A DNA stretch of 64,000 bases from Bacteroides propionicigenes (GCF_018390535.1 NZ_JAHBBW010000001.1:186001-250000); one strand, 5' to 3'; numbered from the stretch's first letter, positions 41,458 to 49,371 are shown. Notes: generated from the letters alone by a model not told the origin. Made by a program: numbers and translations.

Positions 41458-41946
41458 ATGATTAGAGTTGCCACGATAAAGGATGCTTCAAGACTTGCGG
41501 AAATACAGATTTTCTCTAAAAGAAAAGCCTTTCGCCCTATTTTTCAAAACGATGATGTTTCCTTTAATGAAATGTCGGTATTGCGTCTTGCATTATATTA
41601 TCAGGATGTTATAGGAGCTTTGGACGATATATATGTTTTTGATGACGGGATTGTAAAGGGGATGATGAAACTGGATTGTAAAAACAGTATATGGGAATTG
41701 AAAGAGTTGTATGTAGATCCGTTCTTTCAAGGAGAAGGTGTTGGGACAAAACTTATGCGCCATTTCCTTACAACAGCAAAAAGTCACGATGTAAAAGAGG
41801 TTTACCTGTGGGTGTTGGAAGAAAATTTTGCAGCAAGAAAATTTTATGAGAGCCACGGGTATGTCTATACAGGAAATAAAAAAGAGTTTTCCGATTCAGG
41901 AAAATATCTGTTGAATTATGCATTACGATTAAAAGCCACCTTATAA
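41458..41946 (+). CDS. GNAT-family N-acetyltransferase
   Basis: Uses acetyl-CoA to acetylate an amine. The acetyl-CoA loop is ELYVDPFFQGEGVGTKLMRHFL (about 79-100; Q/RxxGxG/A motif as QGEGVG), then VYLWVLEENFAARKFYESHGYVYTG, the classic last helix. Length (162 aa) is standard. The DNA is clearly more AT-rich than the flanking genes and has its own promoter, so it looks like a later insertion. Substrate unknown; antibiotic or toxin targets are possible but not shown. Confidence 0.92.
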   Translation: MIRVATIKDASRLAEIQIFSKRKAFRPIFQNDDVSFNEMSVLRLALYYQDVIGALDDIYVFDDGIVKGMMKLDCKNSIWELKELYVDPFFQGEGVGTKLMRHFLTTAKSHDVKEVYLWVLEENFAARKFYESHGYVYTGNKKEFSDSGKYLLNYALRLKATL

Positions 41947-41987
41947 TCCGGCTCGCGTTCCGAAAATTCCGCTTTGCCGGGCACGTG

Positions 41988-42028
41988 AAGTCCCTTGGAC
42001 GGTCAAAAGGTTCAGGGGGCTTTTTTTG
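41988..42028 (+). terminator. Terminator of GNAT gene
   Basis: AAGTCCCT pairs with AGGGGGCTT (with a G-T pair), followed by TTTTTTT. Confidence 0.8.
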
Positions 42029-42174
42029 TCAATCGCCCTCACAGGCAGATTTTCTTTTTTAGCCGTTATTCCCACTTCTATATACAATCGGGCTTCTTCC
42101 TCTTTTATTCCGGTTATCCCATTCTTTCCCTGATCTCGCCCCCGTTGCCTCCTCGCCGGTTGGATTTTCTCATG

Positions 42175-42202
42175 CAAAGGTACAGCGGTCGTCCGGCGTC
42201 AA
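42175..42202 (-). promoter_or_regulatory. Minus-strand promoter, module copy 8
   Basis: Minus strand: TTG (42200-42202), 17 nt, TACCTTTG (42175-42182). The transcript runs to the terminator at 42028. A frame there (RLYIEVGITAKKENLP ... SPLNLL) loosely matches one at 39.4 kb (GLYKKAGTLAKKGGRS ... SPLELL). Confidence 0.65.
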
Positions 42203-42358
42203 GCACCACTATGCTAACGGCTCGCGGATTTGCCCGGCAGCCTTCCGCAAATCGAAGATGGCCTTTCAGCCCCCGCCTCGTACCTCGACGGGTTGGGTAT
42301 TCCGTGAAATTCTCCGGCCGTTTGCTTGCCTTTCCGTCCTTTCCCCGCTGTCTGGCTT

Positions 42359-42449
42359 GCATGTAAAATCTCTCCCGCCAAGGAAGCCGAAAGGCTCCGA
42401 AAGCAGGGAGAAGAAAAAAGCAAGTTCAACAAATTAAAAATTTAAAGTT
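42359..42449 (+). promoter_or_regulatory. Structured leader RNA, copy 8
   Basis: GCATGTAAAATC box; outer CTCCC (42372-42376) / GGGAG (42406-42410). The inner stem pairs GG(a)AGCC with GGCTCC around a GAAA tetraloop (42389-42392). The A-rich tail ends at the ATG at 42450, the first gene of the pcfK/pcfJ unit. Confidence 0.75.
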
Positions 42450-42935
42450 ATGCACAGCAAGATTTTTCAAATTACCGAAACACGGGTGAGCAAGGACAAC
42501 TACCTGAACGAGGACACCCTCACGCAGGGCGACGATAGTTTCTTCGACTATTGTGCGGAGATTGACGATGAGGAACGCCAGTTCCATATCGACAACTTGG
42601 TAAACAACATTCTGCCCAAAGGCATGTTCGAGCTTGTTTCCGACGATACCATACGCTACAAAGGCGGTGCGGAACGATGGAGAGAAGATTTCATCGCAGA
42701 CATTCGAAGCAGGGCGGAAGCCCTTACCCCCGAAAGCGTGCAGGACTGGATTGGCCCGGTCTATCAACTCGAAAAGTTCCTGAAAAACCCGCTCGATACC
42801 GCTTACTGGTTCTACATGGACGAGGAGGGGCTGCAATCCAACGCCGAGCAATCCTACGAGTTCCTGCGGCAGGCATGTGAATTTAAACCCGGTACGCTGC
42901 TTTACATCGGCGGTGTCATCGACTATCATTTTTAA
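42450..42935 (+). CDS. Unknown protein of the pcfK-pcfJ unit (161 aa)
   Basis: An acidic soluble protein (MHSKIFQITETRVSKDNYLNED...) with a helical C-terminal half. It is not a family I can name. It starts behind leader copy 8 and precedes pcfK by 17 nt, an order I associate with PcfK/PcfJ-bearing Bacteroidales elements, so it is probably a standard partner of these genes. Confidence 0.7.
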   Translation: MHSKIFQITETRVSKDNYLNEDTLTQGDDSFFDYCAEIDDEERQFHIDNLVNNILPKGMFELVSDDTIRYKGGAERWREDFIADIRSRAEALTPESVQDWIGPVYQLEKFLKNPLDTAYWFYMDEEGLQSNAEQSYEFLRQACEFKPGTLLYIGGVIDYHF

Positions 42936-42952
42936 CCTCAAAACGCTGAACG

Positions 42953-43378
42953 ATGAAAGGTACGGAACATTTCAAACGGACTATCAAGGAATACTTGGAC
43001 GGCAAGGCACGGACGGACGAACTTTTCGCCGTCTCCTATGCCAAAGAAAACAAAAACTTGGACGATTGTATCACATTCATTCTCAATCAAGTCAAGGCAA
43101 GCGGCTGTTGCGGAATGACCGACGACGAGGTGTGGTCGCTCGCCATTCATTACTATGATGAGGACAACATCGACGTGGGCAAACCTATCAGTTGTGGCGT
43201 CGTGGTCAATCACAAGGTGGAGCTGACCGAAGAAGAAAAGGCGCAAGCCCGAAAAGACGCGCTGAAAGCCTATCAGGAGGAAGAAATGCGCAAGATACAG
43301 CAACGCCACAGCAGGCCGAAGCCGACCGCCAAAGCTGTACAGAATACCCAAACGGAACTCTCACTCTTCGATTTCTGA
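42953..43378 (+). CDS. pcfK: PcfK-like protein
   Basis: Matches the PcfK family named from the enterococcal plasmid pCF10: the start MKGTEHFKRTIKEYLDGKARTDELFAVSYAKENKNLDDCITFILNQVKASGCCGMTDDEVWSLAIHYYDED covers the conserved domain. The C-terminal Lys/Glu-rich helix (EEEKAQARKDALKAYQEEEMRKIQQRH) ends in TELSLFDF. Function unproven, but it is carried next to pcfJ in transfer regions. The stop is 2 nt from the pcfJ start. Confidence 0.9.
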   Translation: MKGTEHFKRTIKEYLDGKARTDELFAVSYAKENKNLDDCITFILNQVKASGCCGMTDDEVWSLAIHYYDEDNIDVGKPISCGVVVNHKVELTEEEKAQARKDALKAYQEEEMRKIQQRHSRPKPTAKAVQNTQTELSLFDF

Positions 43379-43380
43379 CC

Positions 43381-44646
43381 ATGAAAGCACGGACAAAATT
43401 TCAGCATCAGGTAGTAGCCGCCAACGGGCGGTTGCTGCCTATCACGGAGAAACAGGCAGAATGGGCGTTCCGGCATACCGTCGGACATTACGCTTTTCGT
43501 ACACCGAGCGGACAAACGACCTGCCTCGATTGCGGTCATAGGTGGAACGAGACAAAGGCGAAGCGTTGCCATTGCCCGAACTGCCACGCCAAACTGACGC
43601 TCAAAGACACGCTTTGCCGCAAGACAGATGAGAAAAGCTATTTTTCTGTCATCACCACGCAGGACGGATTTCAGGTGCAGCGGATTTTCAGAATGAATGT
43701 CTGTTACCGCAAAGGCAAGAACGCATGGACAGACGTGTGCGAAGTGGCGAGATACTGGTTGGACGAGAACGGGAAAACCGCTTTGACAGCCTTGCAACGG
43801 ACAATGGGGTGTTATTTGGACAGCTTTCTGTACGGGTCGGGATTGGAACTGCGGAACGACAATTACGTGTACCAACGCATAGCCGACTGTTATGTCTGTC
43901 CGGGCTACACGGTTATCCCGAAGTTACGGCGCAACGGGCTGAAAGGGTCGTTTGCCGACATCGCCCCGCAAAAGCTGATGAAAGCCCTGCTATCGGACAG
44001 CCGAGTGGAGACAATACTTAAAAGTGGACGCAAACGAGACCTCAAGCACTTCATCGACCACCCGCAGGATTTGGATTTCTGTTGGCCGTCCTACAAAATC
44101 GTGTTACGCCAGAAGTATCGGATAACGGACATTGGAATATGGGTGGATTATCTCCGTATGCTCGACAGATGCGGCAAGGACTTGCACAACGCCCACTATG
44201 TTTGCCCCGCCGATTTGAAAGCCGAGCATGACAAGTATCAGAACAAGGTGCGTATTCTCCAAGAGCAGGAAAAACGCAAGGAGCAGATGAAACGGGCGAG
44301 GGAAAACGAGGCACGTTTTAGGGAGTTGAAAGGCAAGTTCTTCGGTCTGGAGTTCACGGACGGAACGATAGTCGTCCGTGTACTGGATAGCGTGGAAGCC
44401 TACTACGACGAGGGTAATGCGTTGCACCACTGCGTGGGACAGTGCGAATATTACCTCAAACCGGATACGCTGGTATTCTCCGCACGGATAGAGGACAAGA
44501 GGGTCGAGACCGTAGAATTGAGCCTCGAAACATTCAAGGTGCTGCAGTCGAGAGGACTGTGTAATAAAAATACGAAATATCACAAGCGGATTATGAACCT
44601 CGTGCATAAGAACATCGCCCTTATCCGAAAGCGCATGGCCGCCTGA
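43381..44646 (+). CDS. pcfJ: PcfJ-like protein
   Basis: The 421-aa protein has an N-terminal zinc ribbon (CLDCGHRW ... CHCPNCHAKL, about 41-66) and a C-terminal PcfJ domain ending VEAYYDEGNALHHCVGQCEYYLKPDTLVFSARIEDKRVETVELSLETFKVLQSRGLCNK. The motif with His-His-Cys-Val-Gly is the family hallmark. The start at 43381 is used because the ATG follows the pcfK stop; the open frame upstream only overlaps pcfK. Role unknown; found with PcfK in conjugative elements. Confidence 0.9.
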   Translation: MKARTKFQHQVVAANGRLLPITEKQAEWAFRHTVGHYAFRTPSGQTTCLDCGHRWNETKAKRCHCPNCHAKLTLKDTLCRKTDEKSYFSVITTQDGFQVQRIFRMNVCYRKGKNAWTDVCEVARYWLDENGKTALTALQRTMGCYLDSFLYGSGLELRNDNYVYQRIADCYVCPGYTVIPKLRRNGLKGSFADIAPQKLMKALLSDSRVETILKSGRKRDLKHFIDHPQDLDFCWPSYKIVLRQKYRITDIGIWVDYLRMLDRCGKDLHNAHYVCPADLKAEHDKYQNKVRILQEQEKRKEQMKRARENEARFRELKGKFFGLEFTDGTIVVRVLDSVEAYYDEGNALHHCVGQCEYYLKPDTLVFSARIEDKRVETVELSLETFKVLQSRGLCNKNTKYHKRIMNLVHKNIALIRKRMAA

Positions 44647-44671
44647 TACCGGCTGCGGAAGTTATATCGGG

Positions 44672-44701
44672 CAACCACCTGCCAATCGGGACAGGTGGTT
44701 G
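44672..44701 (+). terminator. Terminator of pcfK-pcfJ unit
   Basis: A 10-bp perfect stem CAACCACCTG / CAGGTGGTTG, then TTCAT. Confidence 0.8.
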
Positions 44702-44941
44702 TTCATATTCCCGATAAAGGCCATGTCGAACATTCTGTTATACAGACAATTCTTTTTCCATTCCCTTACATTTTGTCCGATGGACAATCGTTCGACGTTT
44801 TTTTTGCCCTTTATACCCCAGACACATACTGCCGTCGTTTCCTGTTGTAACGGCCGGAGATCTTTGCCTCCATTCCCTTTGTATGCTTGGGCGTATCATT
44901 TCATGGAATCTCCACTATCGCCACGGCCTGTTTTTACGCAG

Positions 44942-44971
44942 CAAAGGTACGGCGAACGAACAGCGTGTCAA
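44942..44971 (-). promoter_or_regulatory. Minus-strand promoter, module copy 9
   Basis: Minus strand: TTG (44969-44971), 19 nt, TACCTTTG (44942-44949), the best consensus spacing of the series. The transcript would run about 240 nt to the terminator at 44701; the plus strand of 44702-44940 has no gene. Confidence 0.7.
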
Positions 44972-45094
44972 GTACCGCTTCGCTACTCCGGATAAAATTT
45001 GACGCAAACTTTCCGCAATCGCAGATTGCGGCATTTCATAAAATTTTAACCTCCGTTCCTTGCCTGCTGTTCTTGCTTTCGCCGTTGGGAATTG

Positions 45095-45162
45095 CACGTA
45101 AAAATCAACCCTTTGGGCGAAGTCGGAAGGCTTCAAGAAAAGGGAAATAAAAAAACAGAACA
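45095..45162 (+). promoter_or_regulatory. Structured leader RNA, copy 9
   Basis: GCACGTAAAAATC box; outer CCCTTT (45109-45114) / AAAGGG (45139-45144); inner GAAGTC (45119-45124), loop GGAA, GGCTTC (45129-45134) with one G-T pair. The tail is short, with the ATG at 45163. Confidence 0.7.
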
Positions 45163-45516
45163 ATGACAGCAATAGAACAGATTATCGCCATAGCTGAACA
45201 ATTAGGCTGGCAAGTTAAAACCGATACCGACAAACCGAACCTCGTGGTGTTCGATTTTCAGCAATACACACCTCACGGGCAGGATTTCAGTTTCTCGGTT
45301 GAGATGAAAGGCAATGACACCGACAGCTTGTTACAGGAAGTTGAAACATATTACGAAGACTTCGACCCCGACTATGAAGCCTACCTGTGGATTGGTACGG
45401 ACGGGCATGGCAAGAACGGCGCACCTTACCGAATCAAAGACATCGTGAGCGATATGGAGCAGGCGGAAGCCATGATAGAAAAACTTTATGAAACATTAAA
45501 AACAACCATGCAATGA
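45163..45516 (+). CDS. Unknown acidic protein (117 aa)
   Basis: A soluble protein with a clear alpha/beta pattern (MTAIEQIIAIAEQLGWQVKTDTDKPNLVVFDFQQYTPHGQDFSFSVEMKGND...). The stretch FDFQQYTPHGQDFSFSVE is familiar from accessory proteins of Bacteroidales elements, but the function is not known. First gene of a three-gene unit with 4-nt overlap to the next. Confidence 0.75.
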   Translation: MTAIEQIIAIAEQLGWQVKTDTDKPNLVVFDFQQYTPHGQDFSFSVEMKGNDTDSLLQEVETYYEDFDPDYEAYLWIGTDGHGKNGAPYRIKDIVSDMEQAEAMIEKLYETLKTTMQ

Positions 45517-45707
45517 GAACGAAAACCCTCTACACACGAGACGCCGAAAAGGCAGGAATAAGCCGTTTCCCAAACTTTCACCGCACGGGGAACATAACCG
45601 GCATGAAGCAGCTTTACTACGGAAAAAACGCCCTATTGGTACGTTGCGGGAGTCAGATTTACAACGTATCGAGCGAACCCGAAATTTACTACAACATGGC
45701 TCATTAA
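45513..45707 (+). CDS. Small basic protein (64 aa)
   Basis: Starts in an ATGA overlap with the upstream gene. It is basic and aromatic (GISRFPNFHRTGNITGMKQLYYGKNALLVRCGSQIYNV), with no recognised domain. Length and coupling support a real gene. Confidence 0.7.
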   Translation: MRTKTLYTRDAEKAGISRFPNFHRTGNITGMKQLYYGKNALLVRCGSQIYNVSSEPEIYYNMAH

Positions 45708-45719
45708 ATGGTATTCATT

Positions 45720-46004
45720 ATGAAAAGAGCAAGTTACAAGAAAGATTTTCAGAGTTGGAAAGGCATAATGGCTCTAAAACTGCTCTGCTGCAATATAGTT
45801 GCAGGCCGTTTTGATTGGAAGAAATACTGTACGCCACAGTCTTATTGCGGTCAGGAAATTTGCGTTGTACCGCTGCATTGCTCCTACGGACAGATAGGCT
45901 ATACCGTGCACTTCCCTTATTCCGATATACCGGAAGTGGAATACGATTGGGAAATGAACAAATTAACTATCGACAAAGAGAATTGGGAAAGCTATTTAAC
46001 GTGA
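45720..46004 (+). CDS. Unknown small protein (94 aa)
   Basis: Third gene of the unit. The frame also has an ATG at 45708 directly after the previous stop, but MKRASYKKDF at 45720 is a more usual start. It is Cys-rich in the middle (LLCCNIVAGRFDWKKYCTPQSYCGQEICVV) and ends PEVEYDWEMNKLTIDKENWESYL. No family recognised. A hairpin at 46029 follows. Confidence 0.65.
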   Translation: MKRASYKKDFQSWKGIMALKLLCCNIVAGRFDWKKYCTPQSYCGQEICVVPLHCSYGQIGYTVHFPYSDIPEVEYDWEMNKLTIDKENWESYLT

Positions 46005-46028
46005 GTATAATTCAAAATATAGCCAGTT

Positions 46029-46066
46029 GCCCGTCTTTGAAAAACATACATCAATGGCGGGCTTCT
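46029..46066 (+). terminator. Possible terminator
   Basis: GCCCG (46029-46033) / CGGGC (46058-46062), then TTCTTTC. A short stem, so only moderate support. Confidence 0.45.
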
Positions 46067-46118
46067 TTCAAAAACAGTATGCTGTTATGGTAGAAAGGGA
46101 GTTGGAAATAAAGTTATA

Positions 46119-46253
46119 TTAAAGGAAGTGGGGCATGGAATATTCAATATCTTTATCTTCAACCATATATTTTTCCTGAAATTGAGCAATTTCTTTGCAA
46201 AAATCATCTGTCATACAATAAATCTCCGTAATTTTGGTCTCTGAAAACATCAT
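46119..46253 (-). pseudogene. Truncated IS982-family transposase (N-terminal remnant)
   Basis: The minus frame encodes MMFSETKITEIYCMTDDFCK and about 24 more residues before TAA. This is the N-terminus of IS982-type transposases (xxxVTEIxxxxDDFCKxF...). A full gene would be near 300 codons, and the catalytic DDE part is absent. The remnant shows that an insertion sequence once landed between the two flanking plus-strand genes. Confidence 0.7.
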
Positions 46254-46344
46254 GGTAATTGCTTAAATGTTAATTGAATACTATAAATTCAATACTTTTA
46301 TTGCTATGTGCCTAATTTATTTACAGAATTAGAATTGAAAGAAT

Positions 46345-46713
46345 ATGACACAGACTTTTTATACCCAATGGCAATCTTCTGTCCTTGCAGACGCAGAAAC
46401 TTATGTTTCAAAGGAATACAGTAATTTCCAAACGGCATTGCTACGTGAAATATCCAAATATGCAGAAGCCGTGGATGCGGCGGTCGTATCCGAGAATAAG
46501 GGGCATTATTATACAAGTTGCTTTATTGAACGTAATGGTAAGTTTGTATATATAAACCATTCTGCGGATGTGCGGATGGATGATGGGATAAAGATAGAAC
46601 TCGGTTCGTTCATGATACGGACTGCCCGGCACGCAAAGGATTATACCGGCGGAAACAATCAATATTGCGATATGCTGCAGTTACAGTCAATGATTGACAA
46701 ACTGCTGTCGTAA
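46345..46713 (+). CDS. Unknown small protein (122 aa)
   Basis: A soluble protein (MTQTFYTQWQSSVLADAETYVSKEYSNFQTALLREISKYAEAV...), AT-rich and without a two-stem leader. The region before it (46254-46344) is AT-rich and may contain the end of the decayed insertion sequence. No family recognised. It converges with the ArdC gene, with a terminator between. Confidence 0.65.
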   Translation: MTQTFYTQWQSSVLADAETYVSKEYSNFQTALLREISKYAEAVDAAVVSENKGHYYTSCFIERNGKFVYINHSADVRMDDGIKIELGSFMIRTARHAKDYTGGNNQYCDMLQLQSMIDKLLS

Positions 46714-46764
46714 TGATAACATATAGTCTGTAGCGGAATGAAAACCGGTAGGGACTATAAGGAT

Positions 46765-46795
46765 GTGGAGCGCCTTCAGTATGAAATCGCTCCAC
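46765..46795. terminator. Terminator between convergent units
   Basis: A perfect 8-bp stem GTGGAGCG / CGCTCCAC between the plus gene ending at 46713 and the minus operon ending at 46817. Confidence 0.7.
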
Positions 46796-46816
46796 ATTCT
46801 TCATATTACGCTGCCG

Positions 46817-48502
46817 TTACCGACGCAGACCGCCGCCATATTCCGCCTCTTGTAGCTCCTCCCTGTATTCTTCAAGCTCGTTCAGCTTCTCGTTCACGGC
46901 TTGCAGGTTGGCCTCCAGCGTCATGTTGTGGTCATAAGGGTAATGATGTTGTACGGCCATCCCTGCATTGGTGGCCGTACCCACGTCCAGCGTATCCTTG
47001 TCCCTGTTGTACCTTGCATACAGAATATCTCCGTTTGGCATTTCGAATACCGGCATTCTCTGATGTGTCAGTTCAGCAAACTGTTCCGCCGCCATATCTT
47101 TGGCCACCTCTTTCACATCATCGCTGGCACGGTCTGTGCCGTAACGTGTGATATGGTCCCGCACCTCCTGTTCCGTGTATTTCAGCATGATGTCGTATGT
47201 GCCTCCGACACTTCCGTTGTACACCACGGCAAAGTCCTTATCTTCAATCAGCAGGTCATCGCCCCGGTTCTGGAGGGGAGAAGCGTATGTATGCTGCTCG
47301 TCCATGCCGTTGCCGTCGTAATACTCCTTGGCGAGCGCAAGCAGACCCTTGTAGTCGCCTTTGTCCTTCAATTCGTCCAGTTGCTTCGTGTCGTCAGCGG
47401 TTTGGAGATAGGCCACCGAAGCATAAAAAATACGTTCCTTGGCAGAGCGTTTGTCCTCTTGCTCTTCGGTAACATTTTGTTCCAACTCCTGCGCAATCTT
47501 ATCCACCTTTTGAGTAACGATTGACGAAGCTCTTTTCACGTCCAGAAGCGTTGTCTTGATAAACTGTGGGGATTCTTTCAACTCATCGAGCCACCCTTTG
47601 AGGTATGCGCAACTGTCTTCCTTTATATGCTTGGTCATGCCGTAGCGTTGTGCGACCAACGCGCTGCCCAGTTCGGCCACCAGTTCCTCGCGGGCATACT
47701 CTTTCGAACCGAAAGAGGTAGGTTGGAGTCGGTCAAGCACACCTTCGGCACCCGTGGAATGGACCATCTCATGGAACAGCGTTCCGTAGAAAGATTCCCC
47801 GTCTCTGAACTGCTCCTTTTCGGGTACGACAATCTCGTTCTTTGTGATTGAGTAGTATGCTTCGTTTTGGTGCGTCGGTTTGATGGGACAAATCCAAAGG
47901 TTGTCCTTTATCATCGCATCGACAGGCCCAAAACTGAAATGTTCGCCGTTTTCGACCCTTTTCCCGTTCTCTCTTTCCAACTGCTCCCATAACTCCGGTC
48001 GAGCCTCCTGCAGGTTGGTCTGGGCGACATTGAACACCCGGAACACCTGCATTTTCGGATAGACATTGTATTGCGCCTTCTCTTCGTCGGAGAGTTTCTT
48101 GTAGTCGTCGTACTTGATTTTCTCCTTTGTTTCCTTATGTATGCAGGTGAATGTGGTCAGCATGACGGGAAACGATTTCTCGCCGCGCAGTACAGATACA
48201 CGGGGTAATTCCTGCCCGTCCTTGCCGGGCTTGTTGAGCCGCTGCACGCAGTCAAAGGTGCAGAAGCGCGGAATCTTGTACCCCTCATTCTCACAATGCA
48301 ACAGTAACATAAGGGCGTTCATACCGTTGTACTCCCGCCCGGAAAGGTTACGCGGCCATTGCAGTGCCCCCTCGGTAAACCACGGCTTATGCCAGTCCTT
48401 GTGGATGCTTTCGATTTTCTCGATCATCATCTCGGCAAAGAGGTCCAGCGCCTTGTCCTCGCTGCTCGGCCCCTCCGTATTTCGCTTTCTATAACCGGCC
48501 AT
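46817..48502 (-). CDS. ardC: ArdC-type antirestriction protein with zincin domain
   Basis: The N-terminal ArdC domain is seen in WFTEGALQWPRNLSGREYNGMNALMLLLHCENEGYKIPRFCTFDCVQRLNK (about 41-91). A polyvalent-type metallopeptidase follows with HEMVHSTG (244-251) and a downstream Glu in REELVAELGSALV (Glu277), the normal zinc-ligand layout. ArdC-type proteins protect incoming single-stranded DNA from restriction in the recipient. The last 200 residues add a charged region found in Bacteroidales homologues (YDIMLKYTEQEVRDHITRYGTDRASDDVKE). Last gene of the long minus-strand transfer operon. Confidence 0.9.
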   Translation of the reverse strand: MAGYRKRNTEGPSSEDKALDLFAEMMIEKIESIHKDWHKPWFTEGALQWPRNLSGREYNGMNALMLLLHCENEGYKIPRFCTFDCVQRLNKPGKDGQELPRVSVLRGEKSFPVMLTTFTCIHKETKEKIKYDDYKKLSDEEKAQYNVYPKMQVFRVFNVAQTNLQEARPELWEQLERENGKRVENGEHFSFGPVDAMIKDNLWICPIKPTHQNEAYYSITKNEIVVPEKEQFRDGESFYGTLFHEMVHSTGAEGVLDRLQPTSFGSKEYAREELVAELGSALVAQRYGMTKHIKEDSCAYLKGWLDELKESPQFIKTTLLDVKRASSIVTQKVDKIAQELEQNVTEEQEDKRSAKERIFYASVAYLQTADDTKQLDELKDKGDYKGLLALAKEYYDGNGMDEQHTYASPLQNRGDDLLIEDKDFAVVYNGSVGGTYDIMLKYTEQEVRDHITRYGTDRASDDVKEVAKDMAAEQFAELTHQRMPVFEMPNGDILYARYNRDKDTLDVGTATNAGMAVQHHYPYDHNMTLEANLQAVNEKLNELEEYREELQEAEYGGGLRR

Positions 48503-48507
48503 GACTG

Positions 48508-49116
48508 CTACTGATTGAAGTTATCCGATTCGGGAATATATTGCGCCAGTTCTTCCACCCGGCAGGAGATGTCCGGCTTCCCGTTATGTACCGAGACCGT
48601 CATTTCGCCCTTGGCTTCTACCTTGACGCCCGGTTGCAGCCACTCTTCACGTTGCCTGTCGAAGCAGAAGAAACGCACCCACTGGTACTCGAAATTCTCA
48701 TCGACCTTTTCGGTGCTGAATGCAGAGAACATCGTGTAGGACTTATCCTTTTTGTCCTTCCGTTCCTCGATGTTCTTGCCCACCTTGCCCCGGAACGACA
48801 GTTCGCCCTTGATGGAATCCGCGATGTCCGCCGCCGGGCCGATACGGTCGGCAAAGAGGTTGAAATAGAGCTTTTCGCCCCGGCGTTTCAGGAACAGCGT
48901 CCCCGCAACCTCGACACGCAATCCGTTTCGATAGCCGGATACCTTCTTCTGACCGCCCTCCTTGCTGACACTGATCTCGACCGTTTCGTTCCGACCGTCC
49001 TTGCCTTGGAGCACGACGCGGAGCGGAAAGGTCAGGAATGTTTTCTCTTCTTTGGTCGTGCGCATCGAAGCGTCGCGGCCGATGGTGCCGCACGCCGTAA
49101 TATTGCATTTAATCAT
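48508..49116 (-). CDS. SSB-like OB-fold protein of the transfer operon
   Basis: The start MIKCNITACGTIGRDASMRTTKEEKTFLTFPLRVVLQGKDGRNE reads as an OB-fold related to ssDNA-binding proteins. A second similar half (ELSFRGKVGKNIEERKDKKDKSYTMFSAFST ... EYQWVRFFCFD) makes two OB-like repeats in 202 aa. Met 49116 is preferred over the longer frame because it begins the first strand. It lies 5 nt from the ArdC gene, suggesting both act on the transferred strand. Confidence 0.7.
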   Translation of the reverse strand: MIKCNITACGTIGRDASMRTTKEEKTFLTFPLRVVLQGKDGRNETVEISVSKEGGQKKVSGYRNGLRVEVAGTLFLKRRGEKLYFNLFADRIGPAADIADSIKGELSFRGKVGKNIEERKDKKDKSYTMFSAFSTEKVDENFEYQWVRFFCFDRQREEWLQPGVKVEAKGEMTVSVHNGKPDISCRVEELAQYIPESDNFNQ

Positions 49117-49194
49117 TTTATTTTGTCTTTTAGTGATACATAGTCCACCGGACAAAGCGGGGTGTCTTGAAGTTGAACAGGTTGAAAGCGTTTC

Positions 49195-49371
49195 CTAATC
49201 GGGAGCACGTATTCTCATGTAGACAATCCAGCCGGCAATACCCAGTTGGACGCCCACGATAACGAGTGTTGCTACCCAACCGAATAGCCGGGAACAGAAC
49301 AGGATATGCAGGGCGCAGACGGACACCCCGGACAAGTACCCGCAAAGTCGTATCATCACGCGTTTTATCAT
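49195..49371 (-). CDS. Small membrane protein (58 aa)
   Basis: A 58-codon frame between the peptidoglycan hydrolase gene and the OB-fold gene. The product has two hydrophobic spans (LCGYLSGVSVCALHILFCSRLFGW and VATLVIVGVQLGIAGWIVYM) and ends RIRAPD. It starts 12 nt after the stop of the upstream gene, as expected for an operon member. Confidence 0.65.
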   Translation of the reverse strand: MIKRVMIRLCGYLSGVSVCALHILFCSRLFGWVATLVIVGVQLGIAGWIVYMRIRAPD

